A stretch of 64,000 nt of DNA from Ruegeria pomeroyi (GTDB lineage: Bacteria; Pseudomonadota; Alphaproteobacteria; Rhodobacterales; Rhodobacteraceae), in contig NZ_JAGQAG010000001.1 in the NCBI RefSeq assembly GCF_021405525.1, positions 2,418,001 to 2,482,000 of the forward strand, in the 5' to 3' direction. This document shows, piece after piece, positions 40,874 to 50,987 of this stretch. Position 1 is the stretch's first letter. Every line of letters starts with the position of its first letter. The notes beneath the pieces were generated by a model. That model was not told the origin of the DNA. It did no database searches and saw nothing but the letters and a program-made list of their open reading frames with translations. The position numbers and the translations under genes are program-made.

Positions 40874-42877
40874 ATGTCGCCCAATGGCATGAACCGGGCA
40901 GCCGGGGGCGAGCGCTCCCGGCTGTTCGTTTATAACGGCGGCTTTCTCACCCAGCGCCGCCTGCGCCGGGTCCTGTCGCTGGCAGGGTACGACATCCGGC
41001 TCGGCCTGCCGGGTGACGGCGACTTGGTGGGCATCTGGGGCAACAGCCCCACCGCCCATCGCGGGCTTGCCGTGGCTGCACGCCGCTCTGCCCCGCTGCT
41101 CCGGGTCGAGGACGCCTTCCTGCGCTCGCTCTTTCCCGGCCGCGCGGGTGAGCCCCCCCTGGGCTTGCTGCTCGACCGGGCGGGCGTGCACTTCGACTCC
41201 GCCGCGCCCTGCGACCTCGAACAACTGCTGGCCACCCACCCGCTGGACGATACCGCCCTGTTGAACCGGGCACGCGATGCCATGGCCCGTATCCGCGAAA
41301 ACCACCTCAGCAAATATTCCGCCACCGATCCCGGCCTGACCCCACCCGAGCCGGGCTATGTGCTGGTGGTCGACCAGACGCACGGCGACGCCTCGGTCAC
41401 CGCAAGCGGCGGCAATGACGCGCTGTTCCGCGAGATGCTGGTCTTTGCGCAAGAGGAACACCCCGGCGCCCGAGTGCTGATCAAGACCCATCCCGAAACC
41501 GCCGCCGGGTTCCGCCCCGGTTACTACGGCGACACGGATGTCAGCACGCGGGTCAGCCTCTACGACGCCCCGATCAGCCCCTGGACCCTGCTCGACGGCG
41601 CGGTGGGAGTCTACACCCTGTCCTCGCAACTGGGGTTCGAGGCGATCCTGGCCGGGCACAAACCGCGCGTCTTTGGCCAGCCCTTCTATGCCGGCTGGGG
41701 GCTGACGCTTGACGAACACCCGGTGCCCCGCCGCGAGCGCCGCCTGACGCGCGCGCAGCTCTTTGCCGCCGCGATGATCCTTTATCCCACCTGGTACGAC
41801 CCGTTCGGCGACAAGCTTTGCGAGCTGGAAACCGTGCTCGACACGCTAGAGGCGCAGTCCCGCGCCTGGCGGCAGGATCGGGCGGGATGGACTGCCGGCG
41901 GCATGCGCCTGTGGAAACGCAAACCCCTGAAACGCATGTTCGGACGCTTTGGCCCGATCAGCTTTACCGACACGCCCGTTGACGGGGATCCGCGCCCGCA
42001 TATGGTCTGGGCCGCGCGCGCCGCGACCAGGGACAGCGTCACACGGGTCGAAGACGGCTTTCTGCGCTCGCGCGGGCTGGGGGCGCAACTGGTGCCGCCG
42101 CTGTCCCTGGTCACCGATGACAGGGGCATCTATTACGACCCGACCCGCCCCAGCGCATTGGAGAGCCTGATCACCAACCGCGCCGAGCTGCGCGCCGACC
42201 AGCGCCAACGGGCCGAGGCGCTGATCCGTACGCTCACCACCGCGCGCATCAGCAAATACAACCTCGGCGGCACCCTGCCCGACCTGCCTCCCGGCCACCG
42301 CATCCTAGTACCCGGCCAGGTCGAGGATGATGCCTCGATCCTGACCGGCACCGGAGAGATATGCGGCAATCTGGACCTGTTGCGCAGCGTCCGCGCCGCC
42401 CATCCCCAGGCGGTGATCGTCTACAAGCCACACCCCGATGTCGAGGCAGGGCTGCGCGTCGGCGGCATCGACCCGGGCACGCTGGCCGATGTGGTCGCGA
42501 CCCAAGCCGACCCGATGCAGCTTCTAGATCAGGTGAACGAGGTCTGGACGCTGACTTCGCTGATGGGGTTCGAAGCACTCTTGCGTGGCCTGCCGGTGAC
42601 TACTCTAGGTGCGCCATTCTACGCCGGCTGGGGTCTCACCCGTGACCTAGGCACCATCCCCGCCCGGCGCCGGGCCCGGCCGGACCTGGCCGGCCTCGTC
42701 CATGCCGCGCTGATCGACTATCCGCGCTACTGGGATCCGCGTACCGGCCAGCCTTGCCCGGTCGAGGTCGCCACCCAACGCCTCGCCTCTGGCACCATCC
42801 CCCACCCCGGGCCCGTCAACCGGCTGCTGTCAAAGCTGCAAGGCCTGTTGGCCACCCATGCACATCTGTGGCGCTGA
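40874..42877 (+). CDS. Capsule biosynthesis protein, KpsC-like dual Kdo transferase
   Basis: The 667-residue protein consists of two homologous halves, as in KpsC. Each half ends with a PFYAGWGLT block (QLGFEAILAGHKPRVFGQPFYAGWGL near residue 255 and MGFEALLRGLPVTTLGAPFYAGWGL near 565) and has an ILVPGQ/VLVVDQT segment with KTHPE or KPHPD about 45 residues later. KpsC extends the beta-Kdo linker after KpsS. It starts three bases after the export lipoprotein gene. Together with KpsS this predicts a Kdo-linked, lipid-anchored capsule of the ABC-exported type. Confidence 0.92.
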   Translation: MSPNGMNRAAGGERSRLFVYNGGFLTQRRLRRVLSLAGYDIRLGLPGDGDLVGIWGNSPTAHRGLAVAARRSAPLLRVEDAFLRSLFPGRAGEPPLGLLLDRAGVHFDSAAPCDLEQLLATHPLDDTALLNRARDAMARIRENHLSKYSATDPGLTPPEPGYVLVVDQTHGDASVTASGGNDALFREMLVFAQEEHPGARVLIKTHPETAAGFRPGYYGDTDVSTRVSLYDAPISPWTLLDGAVGVYTLSSQLGFEAILAGHKPRVFGQPFYAGWGLTLDEHPVPRRERRLTRAQLFAAAMILYPTWYDPFGDKLCELETVLDTLEAQSRAWRQDRAGWTAGGMRLWKRKPLKRMFGRFGPISFTDTPVDGDPRPHMVWAARAATRDSVTRVEDGFLRSRGLGAQLVPPLSLVTDDRGIYYDPTRPSALESLITNRAELRADQRQRAEALIRTLTTARISKYNLGGTLPDLPPGHRILVPGQVEDDASILTGTGEICGNLDLLRSVRAAHPQAVIVYKPHPDVEAGLRVGGIDPGTLADVVATQADPMQLLDQVNEVWTLTSLMGFEALLRGLPVTTLGAPFYAGWGLTRDLGTIPARRRARPDLAGLVHAALIDYPRYWDPRTGQPCPVEVATQRLASGTIPHPGPVNRLLSKLQGLLATHAHLWR

Positions 42878-42943
42878 AACCCGCATCCTTGCGAGCGTGA
42901 CCGGTCGGAATTGGGTATTTACAACGAGAAAGAAGCAGCAGTC

Positions 42944-42978
42944 CCTTCACTTTGCTCCAAATACTCCCGCCGGAGGCA
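42944..42978. repeat. Dispersed repeat between convergent kpsC-like gene and ribD
   Basis: On the minus strand this is CCTCCGGCGGGAGTATTTGG, continuing AGCAAAGTGAAGG, a degenerate copy of the family. The 202-base spacer has no other recognisable feature apart from a short GCGCCGAAGGCGC dyad near 43048. Confidence 0.65.
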
Positions 42979-43079
42979 TTCGTCCGCGCAACAGGATCCA
43001 TCCCTCGAAAACCCGCGTTGCCGCGCCACAAAGCCCAGGATAAAGCGCGCCGAAGGCGCTCAATGGGATCAAGGCCCAC

Positions 43080-44174
43080 CTATTGGCGTTGCCAGCGGTG
43101 CAGGATGTCGGCGCCGATGGCGCGAGCCTCAACCAGGTCGAACCGGGCCGCCTCTGACAGCTGCTCCAACCCCAGCACGCCCACGGCGGGCAGGCCCTCG
43201 GCCCCGATCGCGATACCCGCGGTAAAGCCCACCAGTTCATCGACCAGATCGGCCGCCAACAGAGAGGCGGCAAGCGAAGCGCCGCCTTCGCAGAACACAC
43301 GCGTGAGCCCCTGCTCACCCAGTTGCCGCATCAGGTCGGTCGCGCTGATCTGGCCGGCCTCAACCGCGCAGGGGAGCAACCGGGCACCTGTGCCCTCCCA
43401 GGCACGGGCGCGGTCGCCATCCACGCCGGGCCCATGGCAGAGCCAGACCGGCACCTGCCGCGCGGTCCGGGCCAATTGGCTCATCAGCGGCAGGTCGAGA
43501 TAGCGCGACATCACCACCCGCACCGGCTGTTGCGCCACGCCCATGTCGCGCACGGTCAGCGAGGGGTCGTCTGATCGCGCCGTCCCGGCCCCCACCAGCA
43601 CTGCATCGTGCCGGGCGCGCATGGCATGCACCGCGCGCCGCGCCTCGGGGCCGGTAATCCATTGGCTCTCGCCCGAGGCGGTGGCAATGCGACCGTCAAA
43701 ACTACTTGCCAGTTTCAGAGTGACCCAGGGTCGGCCGAGCTCGGTTTTCAGGAAGAAGCCCGCAAGATCGCGCGCCGCCTCGGCTTCGCCGATGCCGACC
43801 GATACTTCGATCCCGGCCTCGCGCAGCATCTCAAACCCGTTCCCCGCCACGCGGGGATCGCTGTCCTCGACCGCGGCAACCACCCGCGCCACGCCGGAGG
43901 CGATCAGTGCCTCGGCGCAGGGTGGCGTCTTGCCGTGATGGGCGCAGGGTTCAAGCGTGACATAGGCGGTGGCGCCACGTGCCGCCACGCCCGCCTGGGC
44001 CAAAGCCACCACCTCGGCATGGGGTCGCCCGCCAGGCTGGGTCCAGCCCCGCCCGACGATCCGGCCATCGTTGACGATGACACAGCCCACCGCCGGGTTG
44101 GGCCAGCAGACACCCTGCCCACGCCGGCCCAGCGATAGGGCCAGCGCCATGTATCGCGCGTCAGACATGCTCAC
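43080..44174 (-). CDS. ribD: Bifunctional riboflavin deaminase/reductase RibD
   Basis: The 364-residue protein has an N-terminal zinc deaminase domain (His52 and Glu54 in [10 protein letters not shown]; Cys77 and Cys86 in [12 protein letters not shown]) and a C-terminal reductase domain ([23 protein letters not shown] near residue 153, [14 protein letters not shown] near 310). It performs the second and third steps of riboflavin synthesis. It overlaps nrdR by four bases. Normally the remaining rib genes follow; here three opposite-strand capsule genes separate it from ribE. Confidence 0.95.
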   Translation of the reverse strand: MSMSDARYMALALSLGRRGQGVCWPNPAVGCVIVNDGRIVGRGWTQPGGRPHAEVVALAQAGVAARGATAYVTLEPCAHHGKTPPCAEALIASGVARVVAAVEDSDPRVAGNGFEMLREAGIEVSVGIGEAEAARDLAGFFLKTELGRPWVTLKLASSFDGRIATASGESQWITGPEARRAVHAMRARHDAVLVGAGTARSDDPSLTVRDMGVAQQPVRVVMSRYLDLPLMSQLARTARQVPVWLCHGPGVDGDRARAWEGTGARLLPCAVEAGQISATDLMRQLGEQGLTRVFCEGGASLAASLLAADLVDELVGFTAGIAIGAEGLPAVGVLGLEQLSEAARFDLVEARAIGADILHRWQRQ

Positions 44175-44641
44175 TCTTCGGTTGGCGGGCTCGGCGGGCG
44201 CAACTCGTGGACAAAGTCCTCGAAATCATCTGCCGCCTGGAAGTTCTTGTAAACGCTGGCAAATCGCACATAGGCAACGGTGTCGATCCGGGCCAGCGCC
44301 TCCATCACGATCTCGCCGATCTTCTTCGACGGGATGTCGGTTTCCCCCATGCTTTCAAGCCGCCGCACGATGCCGGAAATCATCTGGTCGATCCGCTCGG
44401 GGTCGATGGGGCGTTTCTGCATCGAGATGCGGATCGAGCGTTCCAATTTGTCGCGGTCGAAATCCTCGCGTTTGCCGCTGGACTTGATCACCACCAGATC
44501 GCGCAGCTGCACCCGTTCATATGTGGTGAACCGGCCGCCACACGCGGGGCAAAACCGGCGTCGGCGGATCGAGACATGATCCTCTGCCGGGCGTGAATCC
44601 TTGACCTGAGTGTCGATATTTCCGCAAAACGGGCAGCGCAT
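44171..44641 (-). CDS. nrdR: Transcriptional repressor NrdR
   Basis: The 156-residue protein has the N-terminal zinc ribbon (Cys3, Cys6, Cys31, Cys34 in MRCPFC and CPACGGRF) and an ATP-cone domain ([20 protein letters not shown]). NrdR represses ribonucleotide reductase genes when dATP is high. Its coupling to ribD is conserved in alphaproteobacteria. A DnaA-type box lies 53 bases upstream of its start; I saw no convincing NrdR box in this promoter. Confidence 0.96.
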   Translation of the reverse strand: MRCPFCGNIDTQVKDSRPAEDHVSIRRRRFCPACGGRFTTYERVQLRDLVVIKSSGKREDFDRDKLERSIRISMQKRPIDPERIDQMISGIVRRLESMGETDIPSKKIGEIVMEALARIDTVAYVRFASVYKNFQAADDFEDFVHELRPPSPPTEE

Positions 44642-44693
44642 CCGCCGTCTCCTCGTCCGTTAATCCGCCTCTTTTGTGAACGCTTCGGCTCAC

Positions 44694-44702
44694 TTATCCA
44701 CA
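44694..44702 (+). promoter_or_regulatory. Consensus DnaA box upstream of nrdR
   Basis: TTATCCACA matches the strict DnaA 9-mer. It is a single copy, so an origin is not indicated; DnaA control of nrdR-ribD, or chance, are both possible. Confidence 0.45.
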
Positions 44703-44769
44703 ACTATAGGACCAACGCTAGGATTTGGGTAGAGGAGATTTGCAGCCCCAACATAATGGGCGGCAAGCG

Positions 44770-45195
44770 TCAGGCGAAATGGGCGGCGACCCGGCGGTCA
44801 TGGGGCGCGCGGCGGTGTTCGACCAGATAGATACCCTGCCAGGTGCCCAGCATAGGCACCCCCGCCCGCACCGGAATGCCCAGCGATACCGGCATCAGCG
44901 CCGCCTTGATATGGGCAGGCATGTCATCGGGGCCTTCGTAAGTATGGCGCAGATAGGCCATCGACGGGTGATCCGCGGGCGGCACCAGCCGGTCGAAAAA
45001 GGCGGTCAGATCGCTCTGCACCTCGGGATCGGCGTTTTCCTGGATCAGCAGCGAGCACGATGTATGCCGCACCAGGAGTGTCAACAGCCCGTCGCCCTGC
45101 CCGGCCAGCCAGCGGCTTACCTCGTCGGTAAACTCGTAAAGGCCCGCCCCCCGGGTCGCGATCGAAAACTCGGTCAGCACGGCACCTGCGCCCAT
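44770..45195 (-). CDS. YjbQ-family protein (UPF0047)
   Basis: The 141-residue protein carries the YjbQ core: LLTLLVRHTSCSLLIQENADPEVQSDLTAFFDRLVP near residue 38, DDMPAHIKAALMPVSLGIPV near 90 and LGTWQGIYLVEHR near 116, with the conserved His and acidic residues. YjbQ proteins have a secondary thiamine-phosphate synthase activity in E. coli tests; the physiological role is unclear. It starts close to the stop of a small secreted protein gene on the same strand. Confidence 0.92.
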   Translation of the reverse strand: MGAGAVLTEFSIATRGAGLYEFTDEVSRWLAGQGDGLLTLLVRHTSCSLLIQENADPEVQSDLTAFFDRLVPPADHPSMAYLRHTYEGPDDMPAHIKAALMPVSLGIPVRAGVPMLGTWQGIYLVEHRRAPHDRRVAAHFA

Positions 45196-45199
45196 GGCC

Positions 45200-45613
45200 T
45201 CAGGGCCGCACGGGGCCGAATTCGCAATAGCTGTTGCCCTGATTGACGGTCATGTTGTCGCCGACCTTGAGCCCGGTGCGGATGGTGGTCAGCTCGTTTT
45301 CCAGCGGTGTCACGCCCACCGCCTCGGGCGTCATCGAGAACTGCACCGCCGTCTTGCGCCCGGTGGTGACACTGGGCCCGCGCCCGCGCACCAGATAGAT
45401 ACGGTCATTCCAGCCCGCACCCAGTTCGCGCCGCGCATATTCCGAGGCCGCGCACCAGAAATCGCCGACCCGCTGCTTGCCGCGCGGAACAACCTCGAAC
45501 ACCGCGTCATTGACCGGCAGAACCCGGTGCCCCATCCGCGTGGTCAACGCCTGGGCCTGAGCGCCAGCCCCGAGAAACACCGCAAGGGCGAGAATCTTTG
45601 TCAGTCCGGTCAT
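45200..45613 (-). CDS. Small secreted protein of unknown function
   Basis: The 137-residue protein has a signal peptide (MTGLTKILALAVFLGAGAQAQA). The mature part of about 115 residues has two cysteines (FWCAASEYARRE and SYCEFGPVRP) that may form a disulfide. The WCAASEYARRELGAGWNDRIYLVRGRGPS block looks conserved but I cannot name a family. It ends four bases before yjbQ and probably shares its transcript. Confidence 0.7.
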   Translation of the reverse strand: MTGLTKILALAVFLGAGAQAQALTTRMGHRVLPVNDAVFEVVPRGKQRVGDFWCAASEYARRELGAGWNDRIYLVRGRGPSVTTGRKTAVQFSMTPEAVGVTPLENELTTIRTGLKVGDNMTVNQGNSYCEFGPVRP

Positions 45614-45937
45614 GGTCTCAATCCGTTTTGCCTATAAGCCCTATCTAGGGCGCATCTGCGCGCAGAGACAGGGGAGAGCACGCAAAAATTGCCCGATCGC
45701 ATGGATTTGCCGCAGGCCGTCGAGACAGGCTCGGAGTTCCTGGCCCCACTGATGAAACAGGGGCGCTGCCCCTCTGGGGCCCTTGGCCCCATTCACCCCG
45801 GGATATTTCGGGCAAGAGGAAGGGGAATGCATGCTCTGTCGCAAAAGAGAGGCACGTCCGACCAAGCGTTGCGACAGCGGCAACTGCACAGGATTGGCAG
45901 ACGGCGTTGCGCTCTGTTCATGTTGTGCAAGCCGCGT
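45614..45937. other. Gene-free spacer with dispersed repeat
   Basis: The spacer between the secreted-protein start and the rpoD terminator has no convincing gene. A repeat copy lies at about 45759-45826 on the plus strand (GGGGCGCTGCCCC, GGGGCCCTTGGCCCC, then CCCGGGATATTTCGGGCAAG). Short frames starting at 45689 and 45783 cross the repeat and have no ribosome site. Confidence 0.6.
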
Positions 45938-45970
45938 CCCAAAAGAAAACGCCCCCTTGCGGGGGCGCCT
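45938..45970 (-). terminator. Rho-independent terminator of rpoD
   Basis: On the minus strand, GCGCCCCC, loop GCAA and GGGGGCG are followed by TTTTCTTTT, immediately after the rpoD stop. Confidence 0.9.
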
Positions 45971-45973
45971 TGA

Positions 45974-47956
<1,983 letters not shown>

Positions 47957-47990
47957 TCAGTGCTCCTGCAGGGATGGGCGATTCGTGTGA

Positions 47991-48022
47991 GCCGAATCAT
48001 TAGTGCTCAGAATTGATTCGGC
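47991..48022. promoter_or_regulatory. Hairpin in the dnaG-rpoD spacer
   Basis: GCCGAATCA (47991-47999) pairs perfectly with TGATTCGGC (48014-48022) across a 14-base loop, 35 bases upstream of the rpoD start. It lies in the rpoD leader and could be an attenuator, RNA processing site or protein-binding site. Confidence 0.5.
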
Positions 48023-48067
48023 CACCCGTTTACCGGTTTTATTTTGCCTTTTCCTTAGGAAAACGCG

Positions 48068-50017
48068 CTAGCGGCGTTTCCGGCGAAAATCGATTCCCGC
48101 CATGATCGCGTCAAAGGCCTCGCGTTCGTCGCGCTTGATTCGCGCGCCATTGTCGGCCACGTCGAACAGCGCCTTGTCCTCGTTCTGGCTGCGCGCGGCG
48201 CGCTGTTTCTCTTCGGCGGCCTGTGCAACGCGCCAGGTCAGCGACTCGTCGGCATCTTCGGCGATGTCCTCTCGGGCCTCCTCGATCTCGGCGTCATACC
48301 CCCTCAGCGCCTGGAGTTTTGCGAGTTCCTCGGCCAGCGTCATTTCCGCCAGCTCAACATCGCCCGGTCTGCGCACACAGGGGATAATCTGGACATGGCG
48401 CAGCGCGTAGAGGTTTTCAAGGGCCTCGGGGCCGAGATTGTCGTCAATCCTGTCACGCAGCCCCTGCGGGTCGTCAATCCCGATGCGCAGTGCCAGATCG
48501 CGCAGCATCGCCAGATCGGGGTCATGACAGTCAAGCCGCTCCAGCGCGTGTTCGAACCGCACGATCACCTCAGGTGTGGCAATGGCGGCGGCGAGGATCA
48601 CCGTTTCGCGCAGCCGGATCTGCGCCGCGTCGTCGGAGCTGGCCAAGAGCGAGGCCCGCGTGCCCGGTGTGGCCGCAACCGGCGCCGCCTTCCAAGTACC
48701 GCGCGGCTGCCAGGGCTTTTTCGGGCCGCGCTGTGGCCGGAACAGCTGCCAGCGCAGGTCCTTGATCTCCTGCCCGTAATGGGCGCGGATCGAGGGGTCG
48801 CGGATCAGCTTGATCTTGTCGCGCAGTGCCTTGTCCAGCGCCGCCTTGCGCTCGGGGCTGTCGAACACGCGGCCTTCGGTCTCGCGCTGCCACAAGAGCT
48901 GCACCATGGGCCGGGCCTGATCCAGCACGCTTTGCATGGCTGCGGGTCCCTCGGCGCGGATCAGGTCGTCAGGGTCCTTCCCCTCGGGCATTATTGCAAA
49001 GCGAACCGATTTACCCGCCTCGAGCAGAGGCAACGCCAGATCGACCACCCGCAGCGCGGCACGCAGGCCCGCCGTGTCACCATCCAGCGCCACGATCGGT
49101 TCGTCCGCGATGCGCCAGATCATCTGCAACTGGTGTTCGGTGACGGCCGTGCCCAGCGGCGCCACGGCGGCGCCGAACCCGGCCTCGGCCAGCGCGATCA
49201 CGTCCATATACCCCTCGGCCACGATCAGCGGCTGGCCCTGCCCCGCCGCCGTACGGGCGGGGCCGTGGTTGAACAGGCTGCGGCCCTTGTCGAAAAGCGC
49301 GGTTTCGGGCGAGTTCAGGTATTTGGCATTGTCCTTGGGATCCATCGCCCGGCCGCCAAAGGCGATGCAGCGCCCGCGCGCGTCCCGGATCGGGAACATG
49401 ATCCGGTTGCGGAAGGTGTCATAGGGCTTGCCACCCTTGGTCGAAGGTTTGGCCAGCCCCGCACCGGTGATCAGCTCCTCGCCCACGCCTTTGCCGCGCA
49501 GGTGGTCCCACAACCCCTGCCAGCCATCGGGGGCAAAGCCGATCTCCCAGCGCTCCAGCGCCTGTGCGCTGAGACCACGCCGGGCCAGATAGTCGCGCGC
49601 CGCCGCGCCGCCGCCGGCGCTCAGGTTCAGGCGGAAAAACCGCACCGCCTGTTCCATCACCTCGGCCAGCTGGCTGCGGTGGTCCTGTTTCTCCTGTGCC
49701 TTGGGGTCGCGCGCGGGCATGGTCATACCCGCCTCGCGGGCCAGGATCTCGACCGCCTCCATGAAGCCGACATTCTCGGTTTCCTGCACGAATTTCAGCG
49801 CGTCGCCCTTGGCCTGACAGCCGAAGCAGTAATAGAACCCCTTGCGGTCATCCACATGGAACGATGCGGTCTTTTCGTGGTGGAACGGGCAAGGCGCCCA
49901 CATGTCGCCCTTGCCCTGGTTCGACTTGCGCATGTCCCACATGACCTTGCGCCCGACAACCTGTGTCAGGCTCAGGCGGTTTCGCAGCTCGTCCAGAAAT
50001 CCGGGGGGCAGTGACAT
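48068..50017 (-). CDS. dnaG: DNA primase DnaG
   Basis: The 649-residue primase has the CHC2 zinc site (Cys43, His46, Cys64, Cys67 in APCPFHHEKT and YYCFGCQAKGD). A TOPRIM catalytic core follows, with LIVAEGYMDVIALAEAGF near residue 270 (metal-binding Glu) and ALDGDTAGLRAALR near 318. The C-terminal helicase-binding domain is more divergent, as usual. The start is at 50017 (MSLPPGFLDELRNRL); a longer frame to 50074 is unsupported. It lays primers at replication forks and precedes rpoD. Confidence 0.97.
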   Translation of the reverse strand: MSLPPGFLDELRNRLSLTQVVGRKVMWDMRKSNQGKGDMWAPCPFHHEKTASFHVDDRKGFYYCFGCQAKGDALKFVQETENVGFMEAVEILAREAGMTMPARDPKAQEKQDHRSQLAEVMEQAVRFFRLNLSAGGGAAARDYLARRGLSAQALERWEIGFAPDGWQGLWDHLRGKGVGEELITGAGLAKPSTKGGKPYDTFRNRIMFPIRDARGRCIAFGGRAMDPKDNAKYLNSPETALFDKGRSLFNHGPARTAAGQGQPLIVAEGYMDVIALAEAGFGAAVAPLGTAVTEHQLQMIWRIADEPIVALDGDTAGLRAALRVVDLALPLLEAGKSVRFAIMPEGKDPDDLIRAEGPAAMQSVLDQARPMVQLLWQRETEGRVFDSPERKAALDKALRDKIKLIRDPSIRAHYGQEIKDLRWQLFRPQRGPKKPWQPRGTWKAAPVAATPGTRASLLASSDDAAQIRLRETVILAAAIATPEVIVRFEHALERLDCHDPDLAMLRDLALRIGIDDPQGLRDRIDDNLGPEALENLYALRHVQIIPCVRRPGDVELAEMTLAEELAKLQALRGYDAEIEEAREDIAEDADESLTWRVAQAAEEKQRAARSQNEDKALFDVADNGARIKRDEREAFDAIMAGIDFRRKRR

Positions 50018-50109
50018 GGGACCACGATGGCAGAAAGCGCAAGGCGCGCCAAGCGGGCGGCGCGCCTTTTCCACAGCGAAGACGGCCCGTCAGGGCCGGA
50101 CAAGCGCGC

Positions 50110-50406
50110 CTATTGCTTCAGGCACAGTTCCAGCCAGGCGGCCGACAGGTCCTGTTCACGCACATCGCGCATCTTCTGCTGATAGACCCAGGGCGCGATC
50201 AGCGGGATGGCGGCATTATAGTTCGCGGGCCAGGTCGGGTTGGTGGCGGCCACGGCGGCGGGCACGTCGCGTTCCTTGACCCGGTCCAGCCGCGCCTTCT
50301 GGATCGCGGCCACCACATCGGCCTGATACTGGCAGCTTTCCTGCTTGGTTTCCGCCGCCGCCAGCGGCGAGGCCGCAAGCAGCGCAACAAGGGCGTAACG
50401 GTACAT
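50110..50406 (-). CDS. Small secreted protein of unknown function
   Basis: The 98-residue protein has a signal peptide (MYRYALVALLAASPLAAAET). Its mature domain has one cysteine near each end (KQESCQYQADVV and WLELCLKQ), suggesting a disulfide-clamped helical domain, with WVYQQKMRDV near the end. No family is recognised. GGGAGACGACCC upstream gives a ribosome site. It is located between dnaG and soxG, same strand. Confidence 0.65.
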   Translation of the reverse strand: MYRYALVALLAASPLAAAETKQESCQYQADVVAAIQKARLDRVKERDVPAAVAATNPTWPANYNAAIPLIAPWVYQQKMRDVREQDLSAAWLELCLKQ

Positions 50407-50441
50407 GGGTCGTCTCCCGGGATTCGAAGGTTCCCCGGACC

Positions 50442-50987
50442 TTACCCGCGCGCGGCCACCGCTTCCATCGCCGATTTCAGGTCATGCAGCAGGGTTTGCG
50501 CCATCGAGCGGAACACCATCAGCAGAAATCCGCCAGTCTCCAGCCGGGTGACCGAGCCTGCCATATGCCCGATCCGGCAACGTGCCGTGGCGCCCGTACC
50601 AAATCCGGGCGCGCGCAGATCGACCGGCACCAGCCGCGCCAGAACCGCCTCGGCGCCGGTGCCGTCAAGACGCACCACCGTCCAGGCATCCGACTGATCG
50701 ACCAGCACACCCGGCCCGGCCAGCGCCGCATCCGGCGCGGCGCCGGTCAGCAGCACGCTGTCATGGCCGAACCAGATCGCGCGCGCGTCACCCGCCGCCG
50801 TGGCCCGGCCCGCGCCGGGCCAGTCCAGCCCATGCGCCGCGCCCAGCGCCCCGGCCAGTGCCGCCCCCTGCCCCTTGCGCGGCGACAGTGCTGTCATCGG
50901 ACCCAGCTCCACCTCGCTCACCGTCATGCCGCCGATGCTCAGCGGCAATTGCCCCGCACAGGGCGTCTTTGCGAACAACCTATCCAC
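50442..50987 (-). CDS. soxG: Sarcosine oxidase, gamma subunit
   Basis: The 181-residue protein is the small subunit of heterotetrameric sarcosine oxidase. Its divergent GcvT-like fold shows LVDQSDAWTVVRLDGTGAEAVLARLVPVDLRAPGFGTGATARCRIGHMAGSVTRL near residues 95-150, a typical SoxG block. I chose the GTG at 50987, which overlaps the soxA stop by eight bases and has GGAGGG upstream; an in-frame start at 51011 would overlap more. It is the last gene of soxBDAG. Confidence 0.9.
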   Translation of the reverse strand: MDRLFAKTPCAGQLPLSIGGMTVSEVELGPMTALSPRKGQGAALAGALGAAHGLDWPGAGRATAAGDARAIWFGHDSVLLTGAAPDAALAGPGVLVDQSDAWTVVRLDGTGAEAVLARLVPVDLRAPGFGTGATARCRIGHMAGSVTRLETGGFLLMVFRSMAQTLLHDLKSAMEAVAARG

